Below, one piece after another: positions 62,717 through 64,000 of a stretch of DNA of 64,000 bases. Where the stretch lies: assembly GCF_963678635.1 (NCBI RefSeq), contig NC_087067.1:55670456-55734455 (forward strand). The letters run 5' to 3'. Position 1 is the stretch's first letter; every line of letters begins with the position of its first letter. The notes beneath the pieces were generated by a model. It was not told the origin of the DNA, made no database searches, and worked only from the letters and a program-made list of their open reading frames with translations. Position numbers and translations under genes: made by a program. Source of the stretch: Symsagittifera roscoffensis (Eukaryota > Xenacoelomorpha > Acoela > Convolutidae).

Positions 62717-62789
62717 GCTTCCGTGGCCGAGTGGTTAATGTGTGAGATTCTTAATCGCAAGGGCACAGGTTCGAATCTCAGAGGTGGCC
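62717..62789 (+). tRNA. tRNA-like sequence, probably a pseudogene
   Basis: A class II-like A box (TGGCCGAGTGGTTAA) and a B box (GGTTCGAATCT) are correctly spaced. A plausible anticodon loop TTCTTAA (CTT) has a 4-of-5 bp stem. The acceptor pairs at 5 of 7 positions, the T-stem pairs only next to the loop, and the long variable arm expected with this D-arm is missing. A dead tRNA-Ser/Leu copy or a tRNA-derived SINE head fits better than a working gene. Confidence 0.35.
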
Positions 62790-63309
62790 GAAATTTTACC
62801 AATTCGAGGCCTATTTCTAATTATTTTTTTTGCACTTTACAGAGCTGCTTTTTGTCGTGTTCTCGCAATGTGTTGAAATTTTTTTTATTATAATGATTTT
62901 TCTAATGATTTAGTCGTTTTCAAATTTAACAGTTAATTTTGGTTGTCAACTATGTCTTTGAATTGAGGGCAGCATCTAGCAATCCATGTGGGTTCATTAG
63001 CTGTCCACTCAGAGATTTGATTGTGTTATGTTCAATTATGTTCCTTCTTTTTGATTGTGTTATGTTCAATGCTGTTTAATTGATACGATGAGAAATTAGC
63101 GGTTTAGATTATAAGTAAAAACAGGAGCCGTTTAGATTAAACACTACAGTCGGGTGAGAGACTGCTGCAGTGGCGCAAGTTGTTTTTATCTGGGAATATG
63201 GGAGTTAATGAGTGGATATTTACTTTCAGGTTTCAATTGTTTTTGAGTATCTTTGAGTTTGGGATTCAATCTTCTCTAGGGGCGCAGGCAGCTCATTGCA
63301 TAAGTGAAG
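62790..63309. other. Upstream region of the zinc-finger gene
   Basis: AT-rich. TATTTACTTTCAG at about 63217-63229 looks like a 3' splice site, so the gene may have a 5' non-coding exon. A 14-base phrase (TTGTGTTATGTTCA) repeats at 63020 and 63055. Nothing else is seen. Confidence 0.4.
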
Positions 63310-64000
63310 ATGGCAACTTGTAACAGATGTTGGCTGTGTCAGTTTTGTGGCAACGAGAGAAGTGAGCAGATGCAGCATCATCTGAACTCGATGGAGCATG
63401 TGGAGAAAATGGTGAGTCTCAATCTGTTGTCCCCTCTCCACTTTGAGCATCTGAAGAGCGCACACGTGTTAGATGGGAGGAGAAAGAAGGAAGAGGAAGG
63501 AGGAGGAGAAGCTGCAATTGGACCGAATGAGGAAGGAGAGGCCAAGGCTGGTCTGAACAGAAAGGCAGCAGCAAGTGCACTGATGGTACAAGCGAGGCGA
63601 AATGCTCCTCGGCAAAAACGATTGAAACGAGGGCGACTGGCGAAAAGTGTGAGTAGTTTCGACCGGGAAGATGGAGATGGAAGTAAGGACAAGGAAAATG
63701 CCCCTAGAAAGGTGCACTCGCTGACGTGCATGTGCTGTGATGTTGAGTTTGAGTGTTCGCGAGATTTGTCAATTAAGAAACACACATTGAGTGGCAAACA
63801 TGCGGAGAACAAGGAATCAGTTCGGTATTCTCTGTACAAATGTAATCAGTGTCAAAACCAGTTTTTGGAGAGTCAAATTTTTAAACACTTGACCAAATTC
63901 AACAATAAGAAGCGAGGTGGGGATCCGTTTGCGGATTTGCGTTGCCATAAGATTTGGCGTGGGCTAAACTCAGTTGCTGTAGGAGGAATGTTGAGATGCA
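63310..64000 (+). CDS. C2H2-type zinc-finger protein, 5' part, runs off window
   Basis: Open without a stop from ATG at 63310 to the end (230 codons). Finger 1: CQFCGNERSEQMQHHLNSMEH, Cys-x2-Cys then His-x5-His spacing of the U1/matrin-like type. Finger 2: CMCCDVEFECSRDL with His pairs in KKHTLSGKH. A third Cys pair, CNQCQNQF, with KHLTKF follows. Between fingers 1 and 2 lies an acidic/Gly-rich stretch and a strongly basic RQKRLKRGRLAK that may be a nuclear signal. GTGAGT after codon 34 resembles a splice donor, but the frame stays open through it. Function unknown; nucleic-acid binding is inferred. Confidence 0.7.
   Translation, partial: MATCNRCWLCQFCGNERSEQMQHHLNSMEHVEKMVSLNLLSPLHFEHLKSAHVLDGRRKKEEEGGGEAAIGPNEEGEAKAGLNRKAAASALMVQARRNAPRQKRLKRGRLAKSVSSFDREDGDGSKDKENAPRKVHSLTCMCCDVEFECSRDLSIKKHTLSGKHAENKESVRYSLYKCNQCQNQFLESQIFKHLTKFNNKKRGGDPFADLRCHKIWRGLNSVAVGGMLRC

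Noticed and set aside
63378-63839. Minus-strand frame at the right edge
   Set aside because: Shadow of the + strand zinc-finger gene, whose frame runs past the window end.

Overview
The window is animal (metazoan) nuclear DNA, and most of it is LTR retrotransposon. The eukaryotic call rests on a multi-exon mucolipin (TRPML) cation-channel gene with short GT-AG introns (36 to about 600 bp), a zinc-finger gene at the right edge, a LINE, and Ty3/Gypsy-type elements. Small introns and compact genes suggest an invertebrate. I cannot name the species. A run of exactly 200 N (19234-19433) marks an assembly gap.

Layout. Positions 1-21080 hold a decayed giant Ty3/Gypsy-like element on the + strand (here GE1). 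Its 5' LTR lies left of the window. Inside it the gag-to-RNase H block is tandemly duplicated (unit A about 2455-9232, unit B about 9246-16068), and only B runs on into integrase. Positions 21081-21743 hold LTR fragments in opposite orientations. Positions 21744-46217 hold a second, much younger element on the - strand (GE2), 24.5 kb long, with 851- and 920-bp LTRs that are nearly identical. GE2 inserted into an older + strand LTR, whose two halves lie at 21307-21743 and from 46218 on. Positions 48190-50490 carry a 5'-truncated LINE on +. Positions 50978-61103 (-) are the mucolipin gene; its third intron holds a separate, older 7-kb Ty3/Gypsy element (53536-60489). A degenerate tRNA-like sequence lies near 62717, and a C2H2-type zinc-finger gene starts at 63310 and leaves the window.

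The unusual system is GE2. In order it encodes a coiled-coil Gag with two CCHC knuckles; a DTG protease; a Pol with RT (YVDD), RNase H, an acidic spacer of about 450 residues and a D,D(35)E integrase; a C-terminal domain that looks like a divergent macro (ADP-ribose-type) fold; and a third, roughly 3000-codon reading frame with a coiled coil, an SGNH/GDSL esterase-like domain with its Ser-Asp-His residues present, a second decayed SGNH-like repeat, and about 1850 codons that I cannot assign. The third frame is preceded by a conserved 3' splice-site-like sequence, so it may be made from a spliced subgenomic RNA, as retroviral env is; it shows no envelope features. The leader of both giant elements carries a dense array of an AATCCGGAGGGGTC motif, reminiscent in layout of the su(Hw) site cluster in the Drosophila gypsy leader. 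The 10-base core of the polypurine tract recurs inside pol.

GE2 as assembled is not intact: a 19-bp deletion in gag, a nonsense codon after protease, a -1 offset in RT shared with GE1, a 10-bp tandem duplication and two in-frame stops in the third frame. Together with the young LTRs this suggests mobilisation in trans, assembly error, or programmed recoding at some sites. GE1 and GE2 point at each other and form a giant imperfect inverted repeat.
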